From Paraconiothyrium sp. Pb-2020 (lineage: Eukaryota > Ascomycota > Dothideomycetes > Pleosporales > Didymosphaeriaceae): DNA of 64,000 nt. Positions 1 to 10,729 of the stretch are shown here, one piece after another. The stretch covers positions 2,480,001 through 2,544,000 of the forward strand of contig JAJUBI010000003.1 of the NCBI GenBank assembly GCA_022419385.1, written 5' to 3'. A model generated the notes under the pieces. That model worked only from the letters and a program-made list of their open reading frames with translations, ran no database searches and was not told the DNA's origin. Every line of letters starts with the position of its first letter. Positions within the stretch are counted from its first letter, which is position 1. The translations under genes and the position numbers were made by a program.

Positions 1-2
1 AG

Positions 3-362
3 GAACCCACCATCGAAGAAACGCGGTCCTTCCCTGCGACAGACAATGATGAGGACATGGAAAATAAGCTTGCGAGTAGCTTTGAAGGATTTTTCGACCA
101 TGCGTTTGATCCGCAAATTGAGCGGACGAATGCAAGCGAGGATGTCTCAATCCTGGCTACCAGTCAGGGGAAGCCTAGTCTGTTCTGGTTTTTTGGAGGC
201 TGTGATCCTGAGCTTTATGCCCAGAAGGAGAGGGAGGGAAGGTTGATAGAAGATATTCCGCAGAATCACTCGAGTGGTTTCGCGCCAGTCATTCAGCCGA
301 CACTGAAGACGGGGGTGGATGCGCTTTGTGTGGCTGCGTTGACGTTTCTTGCCAGGAAGTGA
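3..362 (+). CDS. 3' end of an unidentified protein-coding gene (5' end outside window)
   Basis: The reading frame is open from the first bases of the window to a TGA at 360-362, giving about 119 C-terminal residues. The stretch is acidic at first (runs of E and D), then has an aromatic segment around FWFFGG and ends LARK. I do not recognise the family and see no transmembrane run or catalytic motif. No ATG near the left edge looks like a real start, so the gene most likely begins upstream of the window. The coding call rests on the open frame reaching the window edge. Confidence 0.5.
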   Translation, partial: EPTIEETRSFPATDNDEDMENKLASSFEGFFDHAFDPQIERTNASEDVSILATSQGKPSLFWFFGGCDPELYAQKEREGRLIEDIPQNHSSGFAPVIQPTLKTGVDALCVAALTFLARK

Positions 363-590
363 GGTTAGTGATAGTGAAGAGATGTTTAGCCCCACTACTT
401 GCAGTAATCTTAGCAACAACGCATGCGCAAGACACGGTTCGTTGCATCCTCCGCAGTATAGACACACGGATTTCCATATATCATGTTACTGTCGTGAAAG
501 ACTCGGGAGCCCATACCGTTTCGCATTCTATCCACAGCAGGCACACTCACACGAAACGCAGGGCTCGTATATACAATGATGACTTTCTTA

Positions 591-950
591 TCAGAGGCGG
601 TGGAAAAGCGGCGAGACTTGGTCGCCCATGACGGGGAACTCTGCGGAGAGGCCCATGGAGGTAGAGCCTGCGGTGTAGCCAGTCTTTCCTGGTCTATCAT
701 AGCGTCGACGGTGCAGCCGGAGGAAGATAGGAGTCAAGAAAGCTTGGAGCCGTGGAGGCCATCTACACCGGCGTACCAGTGGGAACTCATTGGGTGAGAG
801 GCGTCGCCAGAGGCCATGGTGCTGTTGATCAGAAGAACGCGGAAGCCTTCGAGGATAGGGTTGCCGCCTGAGCCATTGTCGTTTAAAATCAAGGAAGAGA
901 AGCTCTCGAGTGGATGAATCCTGGATTTGACAGGAGAGCTTGGATTTGAA
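591..950 (-). pseudogene. possible gene relic, frame-disrupted
   Basis: On the minus strand two adjacent frames look protein-like but cannot be joined without a frame change. One, around 760-900, reads through GSGGNPILEGFRVLLINST. The other, around 591-750, contains GYTAGSTSMGLSAEFPV and ends at a stop. A break near 745-760 separates them. I cannot name the family. It could be the remnant of one exon of a decayed gene, or chance open frames in a GC-balanced spacer. Confidence 0.2.
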
Positions 951-1016
951 GTGAAGACCTAGCAGCACCCGGCGCCTCCCGCTCATCGAAACTCGCCCTT
1001 TGGGTACTATCGACAT

Positions 1017-2144
1017 GTGCCCCCACTACAATTGGTTCTTGCTCTTCCGCGGGTTTGTCGTATTAATGCAACTCTGAGCCCACGAGTGCGTGTAAGCCTT
1101 AGGACTCGTAACGGATCCCGAAGGAATGTAGCTTTTTACTTCGGAACCAGCCAGGCCGGCACCTATTTTCTGTCGTAGCGCGGTAGCACCCAATGCCGAT
1201 CGTTTGCAGGTTGGGTTGAAATTTAGAGCTGCGGGGCCTAGAGTTGCGGGCCATGGGCGATTATTGATGTGAACTGGGTCAGCGTGCCGAAGTAATCAAC
1301 GATGCAGCGCTTTTACAGGCCGCTCGGGGCGGGATGATGGGAAGGGAGGTCATACAACTTTGAGACCGAGATTTCCTGTTGTTGGAAGCTCCGGTTCGTC
1401 GGTTAAGAGTTCTTACTGGGGAGGCGCTGGAAGGGCGAGGGTCGCTGCGAAGGCCGCAATGTAGTGAGCATAGCGCATGATGTCTTTCGATGCCAATTAC
1501 CTTTCACTATGAATATCGGCCAGGTAGAGATGAGAATAGGGTATGCATACCGGATTGCTTCGTCCCCTTCCTATAGAGGGAGCTCGTCAACGAGTTGCCT
1601 CGCACAAGCCATGCTCGCCGAAGAGCAAGCATTTGCTTGTGTACTAATCGTTCCCAGATAGGAAGAAGTGAGCGTTTCATGGTGGTAACGTCCAGAGTCC
1701 TTACAGAAAACTGTCATATATCGTAGGTAAGGAAGCTGAATTGTTTCGAATTGATGTGACATGACGTGGTCTTTCTGCCCACCGACTATGGAGTTTATGA
1801 GCAGACAATGATGTCCAAACTAGAACTAGTAGTATATAATACGTAGTCATGTGACTCTGTATCATCCATCTAACGTGTGATGGTAGTGAGCAATACATAT
1901 GCGACTCCGGGTCAAAAGGTGACAGTGTTGTTGTAAGCCTACGCGCGTATCCCCGAAAGGGGTATTGTACACCAACTTTGACTTAGAGGAAAATTTTCTA
2001 ACGATACGAGAAGTCATTGCGCAGCTGTCACGGCGAGAGGTTTGTGAATGTGGGTGAAACGAACAAGATGAGCAATGTACAAAACGTTCAAATGTTTGAT
2101 ATCAATATCTATAGTTATACACAAACTACTTTATATGCAAATTT
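1017..2144. other. intergenic spacer, no gene seen
   Basis: About 1.1 kb between the possible relic and the aminotransferase gene. Only short open frames without recognisable protein character are present on either strand. The part from about 1820 to 2140 is AT-richer and probably holds the 3' region of the minus-strand aminotransferase. No RNA gene or repeat was found. Confidence 0.5.
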
Positions 2145-3757
2145 CTATGCTTGTCCAATCTCGGCGAGCGACTCTCTCAGCGCATCAATGGCCTTGGTGA
2201 GATCGCTGCGGTCTGGATCCGTGACACTGACACCCATATGGACCTAATCGGATGTACTTGGATGCGATTCTCCTTGTGCAGACCACCGGCGAAGACAACA
2301 CCCTTCTTTAGCAGGCTAGGGACAACGTCCGGTGGGGTGACACCCTCAGGCAGAACGATGGCTGTCATTGTATTGGCCTGGTTCTCAGGCTTAGTAGCAA
2401 GCTGCTTCAGACCGAGGTTTGCGACTGCCTTCTTTGACCGTCTGGGAGGCGTTTCTGTGGTCGGCAAAGCGTTGGTCAAGTGGCCGCGAGAGGATCTGTT
2501 TGAGGGCTGTGTCGAGGGCGTGAATGAGTTGAGGGGAGGGCGTGGCGAAGTAGGAGGCCTTCTTGGCTTCGTAATTTTGCATGACTGCAAAGCGGTTAGA
2601 TAGAGGGAGATAGGTGTAAAGTGAGTCTATCTTACTTGGCAGCCAATTTTTCCACGATCCAAAGTAGGAGTTAGGCCTCGTCTTCCTTGCTTTGAATACC
2701 TCAATGGCACGGCCAGAAGCCATGAGCACACTGAGACCGGCAGGGCAGCCAATGGCCTTCTGCGTAGCTGTGAGGACGACATCGAGCTTCCACTCGTCGA
2801 ACTTGATCTCCTCGCCACCGACACTGCACACGCCGTCGACCACGACCAATGTGTCCGGGCTAACTCTGTGCACAAGCTCGCTGAGCGCCTTGAGCTCGCT
2901 AAGCACGCCCGTGCTAGTGTCGACGTGGGTGACTGTCAAGACCTTGTACTTCTTCTCCCTCAGAGCCTTCTCGACCTCGTCAAGCTGTGGCCGGTCACCG
3001 ATGGCTGCCTTGAGCTGTGTCGCCTTCACTCCGTATGTCTCGAAGCAGTCGGCGAACGAGTCGGCAAAGTATCCGGTGTGCAAGACGAGAGCTTCGTCGC
3101 CAGGCTCAGTGAGGTTCGCAGCTACCTGATCCCAGCCGAGCGTGCCGGAACCGGACAGGACGAAGGGCTGCGAGGCGGGGTCCGTGGTCTGGAAGAGTTT
3201 GCGCAGGTTGGACAGGACATCGCCAAAGGTGCTGACGAAGGGTGCGCCGACGTGCGATTCACTGCGGAGGTCAGCATGTCACTGACGTAAGGTTAAGTGT
3301 GGTGCCGGGCGTACCTGTAGTGGCTCATGGACTGAAGAACAGCATCGTCGAACTCGATTGGGCCCGGGATGAGCAGGGCGGGATGAGGCGGCTGGCTAGA
3401 CATTTTCTTCGGTGTTTGCACCTCGATTGCTTTCTCAGGGTCAGGTGGTTTGCGAGCTATGTTTCCTTGGTCGTCTTCGAGAAACGCACTCCGCTCAGTA
3501 GAGAAGGGTGTGTTGAGCTCGAGGAAGGGTCGAAGGTCGAGATGACCAGAGAAGAGATTGAGACGAGAGGTCGGGCGTGAGGGAGCCACGGTGACGAATG
3601 CGGAGTTAAAGGCGCGGGAACGTGTGCTGCGTGAGGGGTAGAGACGGGAATTCAAGGCTCCCAGGACACGGCGCGGGGCAGCCAGTTTGGCGGTGCGAGA
3701 GGGGCAATGCGGCGAATGCTCGGAGTCTGGAGTGATGCGATAGGCCGGAGCGAGCAA
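2145..3757 (-). pseudogene. alanine-glyoxylate aminotransferase (class V, PLP), three 1-nt insertions
   Basis: The product would transfer the amino group of alanine or serine to glyoxylate, a class V PLP-enzyme reaction. Exon 1 ends in IPGPIEFDD and SMSHY; after an intron at about 3270-3312 the protein continues ESHVGAPF and FVLSGSGTLGWDQV. The PLP-lysine region reads VLTATQKAIGCPAG. A second intron lies near 2577-2633. Three single-base insertions follow, each a doubled base: near 2428-2429 (after QTVKE), near 2268-2269 (after GGLHKE) and near 2240-2241 (before HMGVSV). Removing them conceptually restores a normal family C-terminus ending at TAG 2145-2147. Upstream of an internal ATG at 3403, an Arg/Ser-rich extension from 3757 could be a mitochondrial presequence. 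It is labelled pseudogene for the breaks, but doubled-base sequencing errors are equally possible. Confidence 0.8.
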
Positions 3758-4124
3758 GTGCTTTCAGAGACGCGTCGGTGCTCGCTTTCGTTTATAAGTC
3801 TGCTCCACCAGGCGTCGGGGCGTTGCCGCGGGATGTGTGTGAGAGAAAGGAGCCGCCGGATTGTTCGTAGCGTCTCGTCGTCGCTCGAGATGCAGTGGGC
3901 TCCGCAACGCCTGCGGGCCATGAGCGCAGCCCCACGTGACCGCGGCGCACTCGGCGCTGATTGGCCAGTGCTTTGTTTACGAAACTGGCAGGCATGTCAA
4001 CATCGAGGACCCTGGCCGTCCACCCTTCCGAGCGGCACGATAGCGCCCGCACCTCCGTCTCGTCCACGGTCTCCACAGCATCGTACACTTGCCCGGCACC
4101 GTAGCTCCCTCGATCCCCCTGGCA

Positions 4125-6429
4125 ATGCGCGTCACACGAGCGGCTTCGCGCGTAGAGCATGCGCAACACGCCGACAGCGACACCGAGACCAACGACGCGT
4201 CAAGCCCGCGTACCGAACTTCAAGACCGCGTTCCATTGGGTGAGGTCTCCGCTAACACCGTCCTCGATCCCGAATCCGCGGACGCGCCGGCTAAGAAGAT
4301 GGCAGTGAAGAAGGCCAAAGCAAAGGGCACTGCGAAGAAGGGCGCAAGGCGAAGAAGGCGAAGACTGCGCAAGGCGAGGAAGAGGAAGAGGCCCTGGCCC
4401 TGCATCATGGGCGTCAAGCTGCAGGGAGCCCCACGAGCGATGCCGCTGGCGATGAGCTGGCCAGCCAACCCATCGAAGGTGAGTACTTGCCATGTGTCTC
4501 ATGATGCGCTGCTGATATTGGGGTATAGATACGGCCAGCAGGTCGTCGAGGAACGACCAGCGAGTCCTCCGTCGCGCGCGGTACGCATGACCCGCCGTCA
4601 ATTGGCAAGCAGAAGGAGGATTTTCCGCCGTCGCTTTGCTCCCGCACTGCACTCCAGTCAAAGCCAGTCGAAGAAGAGACGACGATGCTGCTGCCCAGGA
4701 ACCTTCGTCATCGGAAGTACAGGAAGAACAAGTAGAGAAACTGGAGACAGAGGAAGCTATTACGCGATCGAACGCAGAGATCATCCCCGAATTGGTCGAA
4801 GAGCCTGCCGAAGAACCACATGCGAATCCCGACTCAAAGCATCACAAGACCTGATGGAGGTAGTCTCGCAAGCGCAAGAACAAAAATCATAGAAGGTTCC
4901 CAGGAAGATACGGTGGACCCACAAGCGGATGTTACACCAGTACTTTCGAAGCGAAAGTAGAAGAACCAGCATGTGCAATTGCTGATAATCTCGAGCAAGA
5001 GGTTACGACTCCCTCTCTAGAAGTGACTGAGCATGAGCCAAAGGTGTTGACATCCAAGAAGCCTCTTGAGGAGGCTGTGACGCGACGACGAGCGTTACAC
5101 CTAGCCGAGCCATCTCTCGAAGTTCTACCAGGTCTGCCTCGAGGACACCTATGCGCTTAGAAGAATCATCGGTGCGATCGATGATCTCGAGGGGCTCTCG
5201 AGAACGTCGGCAGATCTCTTCCGTCATTCGACCAGTTAGCTGACGACAAGTCCCCTAGAAAGGCAAAGTTCACCAGGACTGCAACTCCGGGCAAGTCTCC
5301 ACGGCAGCCAACTCAGACAACTACAATATCACCTAAAGTCTCGGACAGCCCAAGCCTGGCGCCCAGGTCAACGAAATCAACTGAATTGTCGAGAGCCTCT
5401 AGTGTACGCGCACCTCCCAAGAAGAGAACGGGATCCGAAGGGGCCACGGACTACTTGGCTTCCAAGCGTAGGCCCATTAGCATGACCTTTGCGCCTCCGC
5501 GACCGCCGGCTAAGTCGACCAAGGCACTCACAACGTCCGAATTTCAACTTCCGGGCGAGAGAATAGCTGCAGAGTTGAGAGCCAAGAAAGAGGAACGTCT
5601 TAAGAGAATGGCCGAAGCAGGAGCAGCGAGACCACGACCTATCAGCATGCCGCCGCCGCCCCTTAGATCGACTAAACCACCGACAAAATCAGACTTTCGA
5701 CTTCCAGGCGAAAGAATAGCCGCAGAACTCAAGGCAAAGAAGGAGGATCGTCTCAGACGAATAGCCGAAGGTGACGTCACCGCCTCTCGTCAGTTCAACC
5801 TTCCTCCACCGCCAAAATCATCGAAGCCTCCTACTGTACCAAAATTCCAACTTCCTGGCGAGAGGTTCGCGGCGGAGCAAAAAGCACGGAAAGAAGAGCG
5901 CCTCAAGCATGAGGCAGAAGAGGCCGGAGCCGCGAAGAAGCGCGCCTTCAAAGCCCGCCCAGCACCAGTCCACAAGTCGGACATCGCCCCCGTCCGCCAG
6001 ACCGCAGCAAGTCAAGCGCGTGAACGGTTGATGAGCAAAGAGAACACACCTGGCCACACTGTCCAGCACCTGCAGCGCTCAGGCTCTGTAACAGGACACA
6101 GACCCAAAAGCATCGTCCAGGCACGCTTGGTGTCCACGTCGTCTTCTAACCGCAACAGCGTCGTTCTTGGCTATGGGCCTGCAAAGCTGGGTTCTGCAGA
6201 TGCTGCGGCGCCCCACAAGAATAGAGGCCGCGAAGTCTTCAACAGAGACAAGCTCGAAAAAGATGCACGTGACAATGAACGCAGAGAGAAGGAGGAGTCG
6301 GCAAAAAGGGCACGCGCTGAGGCGGCTGAGCGCGGACGGATCGCGAGTCGAGAGTGGGCACGAAAGCAGATGGAGAAGAAGCAGGAAGCGGTCAAGCGAG
6401 CGGGGGGGGGGGTGGAGGCTGTAGCATAG
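4125..6429 (+). pseudogene. repeat-containing basic protein with LPGER/KKEERL motifs, frameshifted 5' half
   Basis: The 3' half (5260-6429) is one open frame with three repeats: FQLPGERIAAEL, FRLPGERIAAEL and FQLPGERFAAEQ, each followed by a charged helix of the KAKKEERLKR type and separated by PRPISMPPPP-like linkers. A coiled, K/E/R-rich tail follows. The layout recalls TPX2-like microtubule-binding repeats, but that is a resemblance only. The likely start is MRVTRAASR at 4125, followed by a lysine-rich stretch. One GT-AG intron lies near 4480-4527. Protein-like sequence hops between frames near 4346, 4675, 4845-4900, 4945, 5090, 5165 and 5195, so at least five or six single-base indels are needed to read it through. 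A G10 run sits at about 6402-6411, just before the stop. Either a decayed gene or an error-rich stretch. Confidence 0.6.
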
Positions 6430-8209
6430 ATGGATATACCTGGGAGTCTATACTGAGGTGGTCGATGTTCCCAAGAGGGTTAGACGGATGTTATTTGTAC
6501 TTGTATTGTGATCAGGTGTTGCATAGCGCTAGGCGTTGGACTAGCGTTATCAAGTTTCTGAGTATCGGACCGTCCTCTTTCCTCTTTGGCGACCTGAGTA
6601 CGTTCCCAACACTTGGTATATGCGGAGCTCTGTAGTGTTTTTGTCAGTATCGAGATCTAGATTGACAGATTGAACAGTTCCTGCAGGTTATCATACTTTA
6701 GTCAAGAGACTTTCTGATGATGTACAATAATTGCACGGTGAGCAAAACGCTTGACGAAGAGGCCATCGACTAAGAGATCCTTCGAAGAGTTACAACTGAC
6801 ATCGTAATCCACAATCGTGGAAGAGCGTCCAATTTACGTGGGTACTTCACACCATCCGGCATATTGGTTGCACTCACCTGGTATGCCCAAATTGAGCGGT
6901 GCTCATGATGGCACACTGAGTCCACCACTTAGGTCAACGGACGAGTCAACGCGGCCAGTATTGTGGATAGATGAACCCGAATTCGTAGGGCGCCTGTGTT
7001 CCTGCACTGGGTGCAGTACCACTAGTAGGCTTAGCGTCGTCCTGAGTGCCGGTGAATGCGAACATCATTCGGACTGTCCAAGTGATATCTCGGATAGTAC
7101 AGCGGTGCTCGGTTTTTGTGTTGACAGTCAAGGGCATTCCACACTGTCTTACCTCTCACTGAACGTGAACGAGCTTATGCACAGCAGGAGCTAAAAGTAC
7201 AATGAGGTCCTTCGGGAGCCTTTGTCGCTCGCTTGCCTTCCACAAGCCCTGACCGATCCTATAATTGAGATCTTTCGGCAGGTGATACAGAAAAAATAGC
7301 AGGACCGCATGGTAAGAATGAATAACCTTGGAATAGTTATGGGTTACTCTCAAGGCGTCCCAGAGCAGAGAGTATCTATAATGGGAGTGAATTTCGAACC
7401 AAGGTCTGGGTGCTGGGTTCAAAGCAGATGTCCGCCGACCAGTTTGGGAAGAATGGGGAAAGGAGAGGACGCTGTGGACCACAATGACGAAGTGCTGGTA
7501 CAAGAACTACTGGGAAAACCACACATCTAAAATGGAATGTGTGATGAAAGCCACGTATGCGATGCTGAGCTAGAAGGACTCTTCTATGCGTATTTCTACT
7601 TCTATAAAATCAGTAGGCGGGGGTTCGAAGGTTTCGTTCTTCCCGTGCGCGATGATTGGACTGTGCATTGAGGACCCCATCGCGTCTGATACTTACATAT
7701 TGTAGGCTGAGGCGATACGGCACGGCAAAACGTCTTGCTCAGTGCTCTCAGACTACGTCTCTTCTTTGGCACCATCGAGCCGAGATTGATTATAGAGCCG
7801 AGTCAGCCATACAGGGTTGAGTGACCAGGGTTGAGTGACTAATTCTCCCTGGGCCAGCTTGACCCGTGGCATCACTCAGGATCTGACACAATTGAAAATT
7901 AAGCTTGGTATTGTAGGCCTTGGGCCAACACAAACAGCACGCCTATAAAGGCTCCCCACTTTTTTTTGGGTTCAATGTGCTCCGCTGTGAATGACTTTGC
8001 CGTTCCAAAGATTATCGTTGTCATGAACAATTTGGGGAAAACAAGCCATGCTAATTGATTGAATCCTACATGGTCTATCTCTGCGCGTTGTTATAGGTGA
8101 CAACGAAGATTTCTATGGAAGTGATAGTAAATGGCGAAGATAATAGTACTGAGCTTAGTAGACCGTAAGTGCGTTTTCCACCCCAGGGTTCTTATGGAAC
8201 AATGGTGAT
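6430..8209. other. intergenic spacer, no gene seen
   Basis: About 1.8 kb with only short, low-complexity open frames on both strands; none has a recognisable motif, a signal peptide or a convincing splice structure. It would contain the 3' region of the pheromone-precursor gene at its right end. I saw no tRNA-like or repeat structure that I can defend. Confidence 0.5.
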
Positions 8210-8684
8210 CTACTCCTCATCTTCGACGACAGCCTCGGTTTCCTCCTCGACGTCACGCTTGCCGATAGGTTGGCCGGGAAGCCTGTATCCATTAGATAAG
8301 ACAAACAATATGGGCTGCATAGTACATCACTCACCTGCGGAATCCAGAGTGCCATGCTGGGTCGGCTTCGGCATCACGCTTGCCGATAGGTTGGCCGGGA
8401 AGCCTATATCGATTAGATAAGAACAAAACAGGCTGTATGGTACATCACTTACCTGCGGAATCCAGAGTGCCATGCTGGGTCGGCTTCAGCATCACGCTTG
8501 CCGATAGGCTGGCCGGGAAGCCTGGATCCACCAAATAAGACAAGAAAATCAACTGGGCCGTACGGAAAATTACTCACCTGCGGAATCCTGAGTGCCATGC
8601 TGGATCGGCCTCCGCGACGGGAGCAGCGACCACACAGGTGGACAAAACGGCAGCGAGTGCCAGAAAAGTAGTGGGCAAATGCAT
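8210..8684 (-). CDS. alpha-factor-like peptide pheromone precursor, three repeats, intron in every repeat
   Basis: Four exons: 8578-8684, 8453-8521, 8335-8403 and 8210-8282; introns of 56, 49 and 52 nt, all GT-AG. The spliced frame encodes 105 residues. A signal peptide (MHLPTTFLALAAVLSTCVVA) is followed by a short pro-segment and three identical copies of WHSGFRRLPGQPIG, each ending in the Kex2 site KR. Spacers DAEADPA contain X-Ala and X-Pro dipeptides as trimmed by Ste13-type peptidases. The C-terminus is acidic (EEETEAVVEDEE). Yeast alpha-factor is WHWLQLKPGQPMY, so the WH start and PGQP turn are shared. Every intron falls inside the second Arg codon of the RR pair (CGC AG|G), so exons 2 and 3 are exactly 69 nt and in frame. 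A TATA-like box lies about 95 bp upstream. Most likely a mating pheromone; a repeat-type RiPP precursor is the alternative, but no RiPP tailoring genes are nearby. Confidence 0.88.
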
Positions 8685-8777
8685 TTCAAGCTATTTAGAA
8701 TGAGTGTATTGTTGAGCTCTCAATTGATCGAATGGATGTTAGGTGGGTGGTGATCGGATAGAGTGGCTTGGAGGGCC

Positions 8778-8787
8778 CTTTTATATA
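8778..8787 (-). promoter_or_regulatory. TATA-like box of the pheromone-precursor gene
   Basis: Read on the minus strand the site is TATATAAAAG, about 95 bp upstream of the precursor ATG at 8684. Position and orientation suit a core promoter element for a strongly expressed small secreted-peptide gene. No clear Ste12-type site was seen in the upstream 300 bp. Confidence 0.55.
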
Positions 8788-10729
8788 GCGGGAGTATGTG
8801 ATTTTAGAAAGCACATCAATAGTTCTAGGAAATAAGCTGAAGAGGCGCCACAAATAGGCTGAATAGCATGTTGTCCTAGATGGTAGGCTGTTGCTCTATT
8901 GAAGCTTGTTTTGGGTCAGTGAAAGAGGTCTTGTGTCGGTAATAGTGATGTCGGCGCAATTCGCTATTGAGATGCGTTTTAGATAGAACTCGCCGCCGGA
9001 CATCAAAGAAGAAACATCGACAATGTTCTAGAAACCAATGTTTCCGTCCACTACCTATGGTAGGGGGTCATCCTCACGATAATTTGCCACTTAGGGTCCT
9101 TCTCTGCCTCACCAGATGTTTTGTCAGTGCCTTATCCATGGTGGACATAGAACTGCATGCCTAATCTCCGTGGAAGCATGGAATTGCTTTTCTCTCGAAA
9201 TGGAGATAGCCAAGAGTTAGATTTCATGGACAAGGACCTCTTCATGCAATATTACAGGAAAGCAATCTGCGCAACTGGGGAGTGAGCTGGGTCGGTTCAC
9301 GCTGTATATGATCCGACAGATGCTCGCCTGTATTGTCTCCAAATAATTGCGCACGGGTATAGAATGTAGCTATTTCCCCAGATCCGCGGATCTGAGGTAG
9401 AACGCAAGCCAATGGCGTTCTTTCGCCAGGTAGCCGATGTGTTCCAGAAGATCTTGGAAATCCTCAATTGGCCTTATGGCTAGATCGTGTGGGGCTTCAG
9501 AAAGGCTACAGCTTCGGGTGCCATCTTAAGAATACATGCCTAGTGCGAGTATGATCGCGGAGGTACTGAACGGATGGTGTCTAGTCGCATAGCTGTGACA
9601 AATTGGCTATCATTTTCCAGATCAGGTGAACATAAAGTTGGCACTCAGATCGCACAGTATGCGCTAGTACACACAGGATGAAATGAAACAATCCAAGTAC
9701 CTATGGCGTGTAGCGAGTAAGTTGTTGGGCTTCTTGAGAACGAAGCTATAGCTATGTAATCACTGATATGAGCGTCAACCGTGCCATTTTGGCGAAGATT
9801 TCGTTGCATCCCTTTTGAGAACAAACCAGCCTAGTCTTGTGAGTGCTGGTAGATGCCTTTTAGGATGTGCTTGCCCATGGTCCTGACTATATGTATTATG
9901 ATTGGTAGCTACCGACTCCGTAGGGAGATGCCAAGAAGAAGTGCAAAGGGAATCTCGACTCCGCAAAAGGTTCGTAGTGCTATCTCGCTCCATCTCGTGG
10001 CCCATCACGCATAGAGTCGAGAGGAGGTGGTGAGGAGATAAGTGAGTGTCGCCTTCGAGGGCTTCCATCAGATACCTTCACGATATGGTAGGTATTAGTC
10101 CAAAGCGCGAAGATGCAGAGGGAACGGTCTTCACCGCTGGCTCCAATACGGCTTCTGCAGCGACAAGTGAGGACTCCTGGACGACACCGTCCGCAAGAAA
10201 TCGCCCAACTCAAGCTCTCGTGGATCATTTTCATCTGAGACGGGCTAACAAATGATTGATATGCTCTCTGCACACCTGTCTCGACCGCATCTTGGCGATG
10301 TACATCTGAGTCTGCATAATCCGCTCTGATTTGTCCTAAGAGATCGATGGCGTGGACACCTCCATAAAGTAATAGATACCGTGGGACGCCACGAGCTTTG
10401 CTGTCCTAGATTTGAGAAGAAGTGTGTAAACCGAAATACATATGTAATGGGATATATGTGTTACCAGCTTCGAAACACTTAAGTTTGCAGTGGAAGTTCC
10501 GGATCTCACAGGTGGAGAGAAGCTGTAGGTTGTTACTAAGCGAGCATTCTGCCGCGCCGTACCGCCCTAGGTCGACCGCATAGCTCCAGCCCGAGGCACC
10601 TCTCCACGGCCACACTTCGAGCTTCCTGCCCCGAGACTTTGGTTTCGTAGTTGTCATAGTCTCAGCTCTCATACTTCTGAGTTCAGCTACTTCACCTAAG
10701 CGCCGCCCCTACTACGCGGAGCTGCCGCA
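8788..10729. other. intergenic spacer, no gene seen
   Basis: About 1.9 kb upstream of the pheromone gene and of VPS29, which are divergent. The longest open frames (about 97 codons on the minus strand at 9775-10273) have no recognisable family character and stop repeatedly in neighbouring frames. Regulatory sequence for both genes presumably lies at the two ends. Confidence 0.45.

Noticed and set aside
6817..7194. 125-codon plus-strand open frame
   Set aside because: No recognisable family, no splice context; stops frequently in adjacent sequence.
8210..8684. Repeat precursor as a cyclic RiPP (ustiloxin type)
   Set aside because: No oxidase or DUF3328-like tailoring genes nearby, and the peptide resembles alpha-factor more closely (WH...PGQP).
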